From contig JAJCYH010000028.1 of NCBI GenBank assembly GCA_029262995.1, positions 1-64,000 of the forward strand: 64,000 bases of DNA, read 5' to 3'. Below the pieces are notes generated by a model, which did no database searches, was not told the origin of the DNA, and saw nothing but the letters and a program-made list of their open reading frames with translations. This DNA comes from Saprospiraceae bacterium (GTDB lineage Bacteria; Bacteroidota; Bacteroidia; Chitinophagales; Saprospiraceae). Positions 36,014 through 47,600 of the stretch are shown piece by piece. The translations under genes were made by a program, and so were the position numbers. Positions within the stretch are counted from its first letter, which is position 1. Each line of letters opens with the position of its first letter.

Positions 36014-36789
36014 TCAGCTGAATACACTCTTAATCATGCCCCCGTCAATTGAAATTGTCTGTCCAGTAATAAATTTAGATTTTGGGGAGAGTAACCAAAC
36101 AGCCAAACTGGCTAAATCTTTAGGGTCTCCTAAGTGTCCAGTCATTGTTTCATTGACGAATTCCTTTCTTGCTTCTTCAGGAGAAATGCCAAGCAGCATA
36201 GCTCTGTTTTCAAACAACTCTTCCATCCTATTAGTGGCATGGTAACCAGGAGCTAGAATGTTCAGGGTTATCCCTTGATGGGCGACCTCTCTTGAAAGGC
36301 TTTTAACAAAACCAAAACAGCCAGTCTAAGGGAATTGGATAAAATAAGATTATCAATAGGTTGCTTGACAGAAGCACTTTCAATAAAGACAAACCTTCCG
36401 TAAGCTTGCTTTTCAAAGTATGGAAGGATAGCACGCGTAAGTTTAATTTTCCACCGCAGCAAACCTTCATAGGCGTCATCCCAATCGTCAATGATCGTTG
36501 CATTAAAACTTTTAGGTGGAGGTCCTGACGCATTAATGACTATACCATCGATGACTTTACCTGAAATTAAGCGCATTAAATTACTCAAAGTGACGTCCGT
36601 CATGATATCTCCAACAAGTGTTTCTATCTGATCGGGGTACTCCGCTTTAAACCCTTTTAGTTTTTCAGCATTTCGAGCATTGATTATCAATTTTGCACCC
36701 TCTTGTAATAAACAAGATGCAATCTCTCTCCCGATGCCACTAGTAGCACCGGTTACGATAAAGTTTTTGTCCTTAATTTCAAGATTCAT
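36014..36789 (-). pseudogene. SDR-family oxidoreductase with a one-base frameshift
   Basis: The first part (ATG at 36789) is a clear short-chain dehydrogenase: GATSGIGREIAS, VGDIM, INASGPPP and ESASVKQPI. After NSLRLAV the frame runs into a stop at 36268-36270. The rest of the protein continues in another frame: GFVKSLSREVAHQGITL, then NILAPGYHATNRMEELF and the usual SDR ending TGQTISIDGG, to a stop at 36014. Adding one A to the A4 run at 36314-36317 (plus strand) restores a single 258-codon frame reading AVFGFVKSL. So there is a single-base deletion in a homopolymer, either a real mutation or a sequencing error. Third gene of the kbl operon. Confidence 0.85.
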
Positions 36790-37138
36790 TACTGTCCATT
36801 TCTGTCATTTTTAAGAAAAAAGGAAGAAAGTTTTTCTCAATGCTTGAATATTCGCCATCCACTTTAAATATACCATGAAGCAATTCTAAAATTTCATCTA
36901 ATTGGTTTGTATTATAATAATAGAATTTCTTATGGGCCAAGATAAGCTGAAGACAGGCAAAATCACCCTTCGATTGAAATAGCTTTTCCATTTTGTTAAA
37001 TATCTCTGATGGACATCTTTTTAGAATAAAATTCATTTCTGCATCAGAAAATACATAATCAACGTGACTTGCATAAATGAGCAAGAAACAAACAAATTCT
37101 TCTTTAGTTAGCCTGTTTTCAATATCTGATTCAATCAT
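36779..37138 (-). CDS. Small helical protein, TerB-like
   Basis: 119 residues, all-helical and without a signal. Two similar segments carry the TerB-type pattern of hydrophobic helix followed by a D-x-x-x-S-x-x-E turn: LLIYASHVDYVFSDAEMNFIL near residue 20 and LLHGIFKVDGEYSSIEKNFLP near residue 87. TerB-like domains occur in stress and membrane-associated proteins, but I cannot assign a role. It starts 16 bases after the kbl stop and overlaps the SDR start by 11 bases, so the three genes form one operon. The TerB relation is a pattern judgement, not a search result. Confidence 0.65.
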   Translation of the reverse strand: MIESDIENRLTKEEFVCFLLIYASHVDYVFSDAEMNFILKRCPSEIFNKMEKLFQSKGDFACLQLILAHKKFYYYNTNQLDEILELLHGIFKVDGEYSSIEKNFLPFFLKMTEMDSNES

Positions 37139-37154
37139 TAAATAGGATAATATT

Positions 37155-38345
37155 TTATATCACGCCTAGTGAACAGCCAACTTTTGTGAACGCCTCTACA
37201 GCTTTAATAATATGTTCTTCTTCATGTGCTGCAGAGATTTGAACTCTTATTCTTGCCTTTTCTTTAGGAACAACAGGAAAGAAAAAGCCAATAACATAAA
37301 TGCCTTCGTCTAGAAGTTTGCTTGAAAATTCCTGTGATAATTTGGCATCATATAACATTACAGGTGTGATAGGGTGGGTTCCCTTAATAATGTCAAACCC
37401 TGCTTTACTCATTTCAGCTCGAAATAATTTGGTATTGCTTTCTAATTTATCTCTCAATGCAGTGCTTGATGATAGAATATCCAAAACTTTGATGGAAGCT
37501 CCCACTATGGCAGGCGCAAGAGTATTGGAAAACAGATATGGTCTTGACCTTTGTCTTAACATAGAAACAATTTCCTTTGAAGCAGCTGTAAATCCACCAG
37601 AAGCACCACCAAGAGCTTTTCCAAAGGTTCCTGTAATAATATTAACTCTTCCAAATGCATTGCAATGTTCTGCTGATCCCTTTCCTTTTGCTCCTGTAAA
37701 GCCAGTAGCATGACAGTCATCCACCATTACTAAAGCACCGTATTTATCAGCTAGATCACAGATTTTATCAACCTGGGCAATGATGCCGTCCATTGAAAAC
37801 ACGCCATCAGTGGCGATAAGTATTCTCCTTGTACCAGCATCTTTAGCTTCCTTAAGTTTGCTCTCAAGGTCGCTCATGTCATTGTTTAGATACCTATATC
37901 TTTTGGCTTTGCACAATCTTACCCCATCAATAATTGAAGCATGGTTAAGCTGATCAGATATTATGGCATCTTCGGCACCAAGCAATGGTTCGAATAATCC
38001 CCCATTTGCATCGAATGCCGCAGCATACAATATGGCATCTTCACAACCAACAAATTCAGCAATTTTCTTTTCAAGCTCTTTATGAATGTCTTGGGTTCCA
38101 CATATAAACCTAACGGAAGACATACCAAACCCATGGCTATCAATTGTTCTTTTGGCGGCATCAATAACATCGGGGTGTGAGGAAAGACCTAAATAGTTGT
38201 TTGCACAGAAGTTTAATACTTCCATGTTTGCGTTGGTTCTTATACTCGCCGCTTGTGGTGTAGTTATTATCCTTTCTTCTTTAAAGAGCCCTTCAGACTT
38301 AATCGTTTCCAGTTCTTTACGTATTGCTTCATTGATCTGATTCAT
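37155..38345 (-). CDS. kbl: Glycine C-acetyltransferase (2-amino-3-ketobutyrate CoA ligase)
   Basis: 396 residues, PLP enzyme of the alpha-oxoamine synthase family. Cleaves 2-amino-3-oxobutyrate with CoA to glycine and acetyl-CoA, completing threonine breakdown started by Tdh (10274-11209). Signatures: [47 protein letters not shown] and the PLP lysine in [15 protein letters not shown]. The close length and near-perfect match to Kbl separate it from KBL-like serine palmitoyltransferase or BioF. First gene of a three-gene operon with the TerB-like and SDR genes. Confidence 0.94.
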   Translation of the reverse strand: MNQINEAIRKELETIKSEGLFKEERIITTPQAASIRTNANMEVLNFCANNYLGLSSHPDVIDAAKRTIDSHGFGMSSVRFICGTQDIHKELEKKIAEFVGCEDAILYAAAFDANGGLFEPLLGAEDAIISDQLNHASIIDGVRLCKAKRYRYLNNDMSDLESKLKEAKDAGTRRILIATDGVFSMDGIIAQVDKICDLADKYGALVMVDDCHATGFTGAKGKGSAEHCNAFGRVNIITGTFGKALGGASGGFTAASKEIVSMLRQRSRPYLFSNTLAPAIVGASIKVLDILSSSTALRDKLESNTKLFRAEMSKAGFDIIKGTHPITPVMLYDAKLSQEFSSKLLDEGIYVIGFFFPVVPKEKARIRVQISAAHEEEHIIKAVEAFTKVGCSLGVI

Positions 38346-38465
38346 AGCTTAATTTTCATTTAGGACCTAAATATAAACCAGCACAGTTTCTTAAGCTAAA
38401 TATTGTTTGTTAAAAACAAATTATATTTTTTTTTAATATATAGTTCTCAATTAAAGAATTGTTTA

Positions 38466-38473
38466 TATATTTG
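38466..38473 (+). promoter_or_regulatory. -7 promoter box (TATATTTG) for the giant protein gene
   Basis: Exact TAnnTTTG match in the divergent gap between kbl and the giant gene (38346-38644). It predicts an unusually long leader of about 165-170 bases to the preferred ATG at 38645; the leader holds a palindromic TAACACGT-like stretch near 38490 but no clear riboswitch. Confidence 0.5.
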
Positions 38474-38644
38474 TGTTATGTGTAATATGTTACACGTGTT
38501 TTAGACCCAAAACCGAAACTACAACATCCGATTTAACAGTAATAAGTTACTGGTAAGCTCTGTCATGAAGTAAACTATCTTGTCATGCTTGCCATTACTA
38601 ATTTTTTTTTGAACACTGAATTTTACTTTAACTCAAGGTCTGAA

Positions 38645-41600
38645 ATGAGAAAGATTATTTATTTCTATCCATCCTTTAGGGTAATGTTGATTACTCTAAT
38701 TTCACTAATTATTAATTTCAATCTTCAAAGTCAATGCGACTCTAGTCAATTGAAAGGAAGTGTCTATGTAGATACCAATTTTAATGGCATTTATGATGCT
38801 GAAGAAGAAGGCAAGGCAGGTGTATTTGTGCGCGTGCTTAATTCCAATGAATTAATAATAGCACAATCTATTACTGATACCAATGGTGATTATGTCATCT
38901 TAGGGTTAAATGATAACCAGGAATACTTGGTTCGATTTGATGTTCCTGATGATTTTAACGTATCCGCTGCTGGTATTGATAACGGAACTGACATCCAATT
39001 TATCACAAGTCCAACTTGTGAGGTAAGTATGGGTTTGGTCGGAAGGCAATCAGATTGCTACAACAGTACTGAAATCATTATTTCTTGTTTTGCAAATGCA
39101 ATTACTTCAGATAACCCTGATCAAGAGACGGTTATAGGGATTACGCATAAGTTCAATGCAGCATCCAAGGCAAAGGTATATGCTACCAATAAAGAAACTG
39201 GTTCAGTATGGGGAATGGCATATAACCCTGATAAGCAAGAAATTTATACATCTGCTTTTGTGAAGCAACACGCTTCGCTTACACCTTTTGGGCATGATGC
39301 CATATTTAAAACAACTTTGGGAAATACCCCGCAAACGAGTTTATTGGTAAAATTGTCTGAACTCGGTCTAGAGGTAGGTACTCTTAATGAGACAATTTCA
39401 ACCAACTGTGCTTATGGCAAACAAGTTGGAAAAATTGGTTTAGGAGGTATTTCGTTTGATGAAGATAATTCCCATTTATATATTGCTAACCTATTTAATA
39501 ATAGTATAGTTAGAATTAATGTAAATAATCCTCAACCTCAAACGACTAAGGTTTATCCAGTTCCAAACCCTTCATGCACATTTAATGATTTTAGATTATT
39601 TGCAGTTAAACATTATAACGGAGCTGTTTATGCTGGTGTTACTTGTACTGGGGAAACTTCTAAAAATGAAGATGATACTTACTTTCATATATATAAGTTA
39701 AATCCAGAGTCTGGTAATTATTCTCTTGAGTTTTCAAGTGATTTTACCAAAGGAATTTGGTCTGATATAAATAACGATAAAGAAGCCCAGTCTCATTGGT
39801 TTACTGATATTGATTTTACTGACGACGCCAATATGATACTTGGTATTTCTGACCGTAAAGGACACAACTTTTGCAAAGGAACTATCAGTAGAGTTGATGC
39901 CCAATCTGGAGATATATTGGTATTAGAATATATCAACAATCAATGGGTACTTGAGAATAACGGTTCGACAAGTGCTTTAATAGGTTCGGGGGTTGGAAAT
40001 GGTCAAGGTCCTGGTGGAGGAGAATTTTTTGGATATGATTTTTTTCCAGTGGATGAAACTATACATCCTGAAATTGCATTGGGTTCGATCGTTGTAGTGC
40101 CAAATACAGGAGAAGTTGTGACTACTGTATTTGATCCAATATTTAATTCTTATTCAGGCGGACTACATAGATATAGTACTTCTAACGGAAAGAAAATTGC
40201 TGCTAAAGAATTGTATAATAGTAATATCGATATTTACTTTGGAAAAGCAACAGGATTTGGAGATATGACAGCAAGATGTGGAAACCTATCTTCTGAAGTC
40301 GGTAATTTAGTTTGGTTAGATAATAACTGTGATGGTATCCAAAACGCTGGAGAGCCTGGTTTGGGAAATATACCATTAGAGATTTATAATAGCTCTTGTG
40401 AATTGGTAGGAACCACAGTGACCAATGATAAAGGTCAATATGCATTCAACAAATCAAATGTTGATTCTAACGGCGATGGAATATTGGATGGTCTGACAAA
40501 GAATGAGCAATATTTTATAACCATAAGTCAGGACAAATATGATGCTTCAGCACATGCCTTTGTTTATAATAATATTTATTATTATCCTACCGTGGATGCT
40601 TCCATTGTTAATCAAAATTCGGACCTTAGAGTTAGCAATGAATTGTGTATTGCAAATACACTTAACTCAACACCTGTAGTTTCAGTTAATACAATTTCAG
40701 GTAATAACCCATCATATGATATTGGCCTTAAAGAGGCAAGTGATTTTGATTTGGCTTTATCAAAAGAGTTCATTTCGGATCCAAATTTCAAAATATATGA
40801 TATTGTCGAGTTTGGCATTAAAGTATATAACCAAGGCGGTAAAATTGCAACCGAATTTACTTTAGTTGATTACATGACGCCTGCGTTTACTTTTGATCCT
40901 GCATTAAACCCTGGTTGGACTTTAGAGAATGGTAAAGTCAAGAAGACAGTTACTGATGACCTTGCGCCAACTGAGGAACATACAGAAATCCTTAAGCTTA
41001 AGTTTGTTGGTTCAACCAATATTGCACATTTTATTAACTATGCAGAAATAGCAGCAGCTAAGGATAATACGGGTGAAGTAGCCTTTGATATTGATTCAAC
41101 TCCAGATGACATTCCTAATAATGATAAAGGAGGAGAAGTTGATACATATACAGATAATCTAATTACTGATGATGGTACAAATGATGAAGATGATCATGAT
41201 CCAGCTAAATTAAATGTACTGGATCTAGCATTAAAGAATGTTGTCAGGGATGCAAGATTATATGATGAAGGAGAGCATATTATTTTCGATATGACGATTT
41301 ATAACCAAGGTAATGTCCCTGTTAGTTCATTTGAAGTTACAAACAAGTTTTCTGAATGTCTATCTTTTGAGCAATCAAAAAATTTAAAATGGGAGCCTAC
41401 AATTCCAGGTTTTGCGAAGACAACAATTAATGAAACCTTATATCCAGGTGAAAAGAAGTTCATTTCTTTAAGACTTCGATTGGATTCTAACTGTGAGTAC
41501 AATGATGTTCTTGATATAGCGGAAATTTCGAAAATGGTTTCAGGTATTCCAGGAATTACAATTGATATCGATTCTGATCCTGATGATTTTATGTTTAATG

Positions 41601-44600
41601 ATAAAGGTGGTAATCCTTATGATTTGACAGATAATCTTATTACAGATGATGGTACAATAGATGAAGATGACCACGATCCAGCGGTTATTGGTGTAAGAAA
41701 AATTGATCTTGCTTTGATGAAAACGACTGAACGAGAACTATATGGTCATGGAGATAGAGTGACATTTGATATTAAAATATACAATCAAGGTGATATAACT
41801 GTTGGCACTGTAATGTTAGTTGATTATATGCCTGATAATACAACTCTGGATGACCTTTCTTGGCAAGTTGATCCTAGTGATCAATCGGGAAGAACCGTAT
41901 ATAAAACGATATCGTTTGAAAATGGATTTGGTCCTGCAGATGAGCATACAGAACAGATTACTTTATTTATTGAGCAATCTGCCCCAAGCGGTATTTTCAT
42001 AATCAATGAGGCAGAAATAGCTCAAGTATTTGATGTGATGGGCGTAGATATTTCTAGTAATGATATTGATTCTTATGCTGACAGCATGAATGGAAATGAC
42101 ATGGGTGGTCAGTTTGCTACAGCTACAGACAACAATATTTTTGATAATGGGCAAATGGATGAAGACGATCATGATCCATCTGGCTTTTTTATTGCAAGTA
42201 TAACAACACCTTCGGCCTGTAATTGTAGAGATAATGCAACTGATCCATACAATGGACAATTTTATGATGAGATAGTAATTACTTCAATATCTGGACAGAC
42301 ATGGACCATTGATGAAAGCAATAATATTTATGATCCAAGTTCGACAGTGAACAATCTTATACCATTAAATGGATATGTATTGATCGAACAGTTACTTGGT
42401 GATAACATAAGCGAATATACTTTTACAGGCGTATATCAAGATGGTGACCGATACAATATTAGATTTACAAATGGGAATGGCTCTTTTTTGCAATCGAATG
42501 GAGGAGGACCTTCATGTACATATAACAGACCTGTAATTACAAGTCCGAGTGGATTGTCAGCGGTGTGCTCTGGTTCTGTTCATGAATATACTGTAAGCAA
42601 TTTACTTGACTGTACAAGCTATAGCTGGGATTTGCCAGATGGTGGAGGTACTATTTTGGGATCATCGACATCTCAGAATGTACTTGTAGAATGGGATAAT
42701 GCAGTTGGAGGACCATATCGATTAGGCTTAACGCCAAATTGTGATTTCAAATGTCTAGCTCCTGTTGTTGAATCAGTTAGCATTGGAAACGGTGGTACAG
42801 CTATGAGTTGTTTGGGTCAGGTTAATGTATCCTTAAATGCAGACTGTACAACCTATGTTGATTCAGATGTATTTCTAACTTCAGCAATTCCTTTTGGAAC
42901 AGTATATCAATTAATGTTAATTAATGACCATGGTCAAATAGTTCCAAATAATTATTTAACTGAAGATTATTTATGGGAATCTTTAACAGCAAAAGTCATT
43001 GATCCTTGTACGGGAAATTCTTGTTGGTCGACATTAACTGTTGAAGATAAGATGGGACCTCAAATTCAGTGTGAAGACATTTCTATGCCTTGCTATTTAA
43101 TGCATTCATATGAGCCTCTTGTACTGGATAATTGTACTGATGCTACCTATTCGTTAATAGGCGAAACTGTACAACCTTTGAATTGTGACCCTGACTATAT
43201 TAAGGAAGTAACAAGGATATATGTTGCTACCGATGGATATGGTAATCAATCTGCACCTTGTGAGCAGACAATAAGACTAGAAAGGTTAAACTATAACAAT
43301 ATCGTTCCACCATTGGACTATCTTCTTTCAGATGGTACCAATCTGACTTGTATTGATAGTATTTATAACGAAGACAATATGCCAGATGTAAAAGTAACTG
43401 GTGCTCCTACATTGAATGGGTATCCTATCTTTCCATTGCAAGATTTATATTGTAACGTTGCAATAGTATATGAAGATTTCCTTGTCTCTGATTTTGGTTG
43501 TGTTAGAAAAATTATGAGGACTTGGAGAATATATGAAGACTGGTGTACTATAGGCGAATTTTGGACCTATACCCAGGCGATAGAAATTGTAGATACAGAA
43601 AATCCTGTTATTGAATGTCCTGAAGATATTACAGTTAGCTCTGGTGGAGGAATAAATTGTGAGAAAACATTTACTCTAGCACTGCCAGTAATCAGTGATA
43701 ACTGTACAAGTACTGACTTTATTATTGATATATCATATGATGGAGGATTCTTTCCAAATGTTAAAGGTCCTCAAGTAATAACATTACCAGCAGGTACTTC
43801 AGATGTTATATTTAATGTGTATGATGTTTGTGAAAATTTAAGCAGTTGTGATCTTACAGTAGTTGTTCTAGACGAAACAGCTCCAGTTGCGGTTTGTGAT
43901 GAAAATACCGTTGTTTCATTAAGGTCTGACGGTACGGCAAAAGCTTTTGCTGACACCTTTGATGATGGATCATATGACGATTGTAGTTTGTTCAACACTC
44001 TTGTCAAAAGACTAGGGGGTCAATGTGATTGCAAGCAGCCAAAGTTTGATGACATGCATTATCTTGGTGAAAGAGATGGAAGATTTTATTATTTGTCAAA
44101 ATTCCAAACACATGGATCTAAAGCTTTCTTGTATTCTGAAGCTTATGGCGGTATGTTGTTGAGATTGGAATCGGAAGGTGAAGCGGAATGGGTTTATGAC
44201 AGAACCAGATCATTTATTACAAGCTCGTACTATATTGGACTAAGTGATGCTAGTCATGAAGGTAGATTTACTTGGTCAAATCATGAGGATCCTACAATTG
44301 ACCTGTGGGGATTCAATCAGCCATATAATGATGGTGATCACGTAGTTACCAATAGTGATGGAGAGTGGATAGTTGTTGACGGAAATGATGTTGAAACATA
44401 TTATGTACTGGAAGTATCAGACCCTTGTGGTTATAGCGATGAAGTACATTTCTGTTGTGAAGACGTGAAGCAAGAGCAGATGGTGATATTCAGGGCGATA
44501 GATTATTTTGGAAAGGTTAATGAATGTATGGTTATGGTTGAGGTGCAGGATAAAGTAGCACCAAAAATTCAATGTCCAAGTGATTTTCAGCTAAGTTGCG

Positions 44601-47600
44601 AAGATGATTTGAATTTGGAAGATCTATCTCAATTTGGTATCGCTACTGCATCTGACCAATGTAGTTTTGAAATAAGAGAGGAATTGATTGATGAGAGAAA
44701 CAGTTGTGGTTTTGGAGATTTGATCAGAAGGTTCTATGCTGAAGACAATAATGGATTTAGTACATGTGACCAGAGACTAATATTCTCACAAGACAATAAA
44801 TTTGATAATAATACAATTATTTGGCCATTAGATTTCACTACTGATCTAGGCTGTAATTCTGGCGATTTACATCCTGATAGTTTAGATTTTGAATTTTCTA
44901 GACCACAGTATGAATTTAACAGGTGTAGTCAAGTAGCTGTAACTTTTGCCGATAAAACATATGACTTCTCAGGAACCAATAGTTCTGATGCTTGTCTTAA
45001 GATATTAAGAAGCTGGACTGTTATTGACTGGTGCCAAATGGAAGATCCAGATTATTTGCCGGCTTATCATGAACAAGTAATTAAAGTTAATAATACAGTT
45101 GGTCCAGAGATTAGAGGAGGTTGTGATAGTTTGATCATTAATACATTCGAATGCGAATTTGAAGATGTTGTATTCTCTGCTATCGCTCAGGATGATTGTA
45201 CACCAGATAGTGAATTGAATGGTAGATTGTTAATTGATATTAACAGTGACGGTAATGGTGTATTTGATATAGAAGATAACGTTTATTCAAATGTTGTTTC
45301 TTTTGATGGACAACTACCGCTTGGTAATCATTTTGCATTGATTTCATTTTCTGATCAATGTGGAAACACAACAACATGTACAAAGATTATTCAGATTAAT
45401 AATATTAAGGGTCCAACCGCTGCATGTATTGATGGCATCAGCGTTGCATTAGAGCCTATGGATCTTGATGGTGACGGTGAATTTGATACAGAGATGGCTT
45501 GTATCAGACCATTTATGCTAGACGCAAGTAGTACACATGAATGTGATATAGATTTTGTCTTGAGTTTTTCTGCGGACCCTAGTGATACAATCAGATGTTT
45601 TGATTGTGATGATTTAGGAGAAAATTTAGTTCAACTTTGGGTGATAGATGCATTCGGAAATACAGATTTTTGTGAAACTACTGTTGAGGTTCAGGATAAT
45701 AATATGCAAGATTTTTGTCCACGGTTTGACTTGGCGTTAATTAAAACTTTAGATACAGTTGCAACACCTGGTCCATTTATGCAGGGTAGTGATTTGAGCT
45801 TTAACATTGAAGTAATTAATCAGGGCAATATATCTGCTTTCAATATTGAATTAATAGATTATATTCCTGAAGGGCTGTTGCTAAATGATGGTGATTGGAC
45901 CGATAACGGTGATGGAACAGCAGAATACACTAGTGGCATTGGATTTTTGGAAGATTCAACTTCTACGGTTGTAAGTATTGATTTTATTGTTTCAGAAGAC
46001 TTTATGGGTTTCACGTTGACAAATTATGCTGAAATATTAGCTGCTGATGACGATGATAATCCAAATAATGAAGCTCCTGTAGATGCAGACTCAACACCGG
46101 ATAACATCAATGATGATGTAGTAGGTGGAGATAACGAAGTTAATAATGCAGGCAATGATGAAGATGATCATGATTTAGAGACTGTTGATGTAGAGCAAAT
46201 TTTTGACTTGAGTCTTTCAAAGGATATTGGACAAGGTTTTGCAGGTCCATTTAGTCAAGGGTCTGTAGTTCAATTTGATATTACAATTACTAATGAAGGT
46301 ACACTTGATGCATATAATGTTCAAGTAGTGGATAGAGTTCCAGCTGGATTGACATTAAATGATGCTTCATGGAGTTTAATCGGCAACAGAGCAACTTTGG
46401 TAAACCCTATTCCATTTATCGCTAGAGGTACATCAGAGATAGTAACTATTACATTCCTGATAGAAAGTGATTTCATGGATACTGATATTACTAATAGTGC
46501 TGAAATAATAGATCCTGATAATGAATTTCCTCAGGATGATGAAGATAGTACGCCAGATAATGATGATGAGAATGAAGACGATCAGGATGAAGAAACAATC
46601 CAAGTAGAACAGGTATTTGACTTAGCACTTACTAAAGTAATCGATACCGATAATACTCCTAGTCCTATCAATGTAGGTGATGATGTTAGCTTTATCATAA
46701 CTGTGTATAACCAAGGTTCATTGGATGCTTTTGACATCAGAGTAATGGATTATATACCTGTTGGGTTTACATTTGATGATACTAAGAATCCTGACTTTAG
46801 CAGTGGAGGATCAGATGCACAGGCTAGTATTCCGTTTGTTGGAATAGATGATTTTATTGAATTGGAATTGGTATTAACGCTTGAAGATATGCTTCCTTCT
46901 CCTAGCTTGATTAATAATGCAGAAATTACTGCAGCAAGCAATTTATTAGGTATGACAGATCAGGATGATGATTTGGCTAATGTTAATAATGGTTCGACAA
47001 ATGAACTAGCAACAGATAACGATATAGATGATGAAAGACCTAGTGCACCAGGAACTATGGATAATCCAGATGACGAAGATGATTATGATCCAGCACAAGT
47101 GGATGTATTTTGTCCTCCAACGGCACTATGTCAGACTGATTTAATTTTCGAATTAAACAGTGATGGTGAACTTGATATATTAATTGATGATATTGATGAT
47201 GGTTCTTCTGATAACTGTAATCAAACATTAAATTATACATTAAGTCAAAGTTCATTTGATTGTACAGACTTAGGAGACTTAACAATTACTCTTACGGTAA
47301 GCGTTGATTCTGGATTAATCGATGATTGTGAGGCAGATATTACAATAGTTGACAACATCAGTCCAGTAGCAGATTGTAATGATATTATTGTTGCTGTTGA
47401 TACTAATGGAGAATTGACAATTGTGCCGTCTCAGATTAATGATATGTCTTCAGATGCTTGTAATAATCTAGCTTTGGAGTTAGATGTTACAGAATTTGAT
47501 TGTGATGATTTGTTCCAAAGTAATCCAGTTGTATTAACGGTTACAGATGGTAGTGGCAATTCAGATACTTGTGATGCGAATGTTGAGGTCATAGATTTGT

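Noticed and set aside
38474-38644. Riboswitch or attenuator in the long leader of the giant gene
   Set aside because: The leader is AT-rich with only a small palindrome; no conserved riboswitch core or terminator was recognisable.
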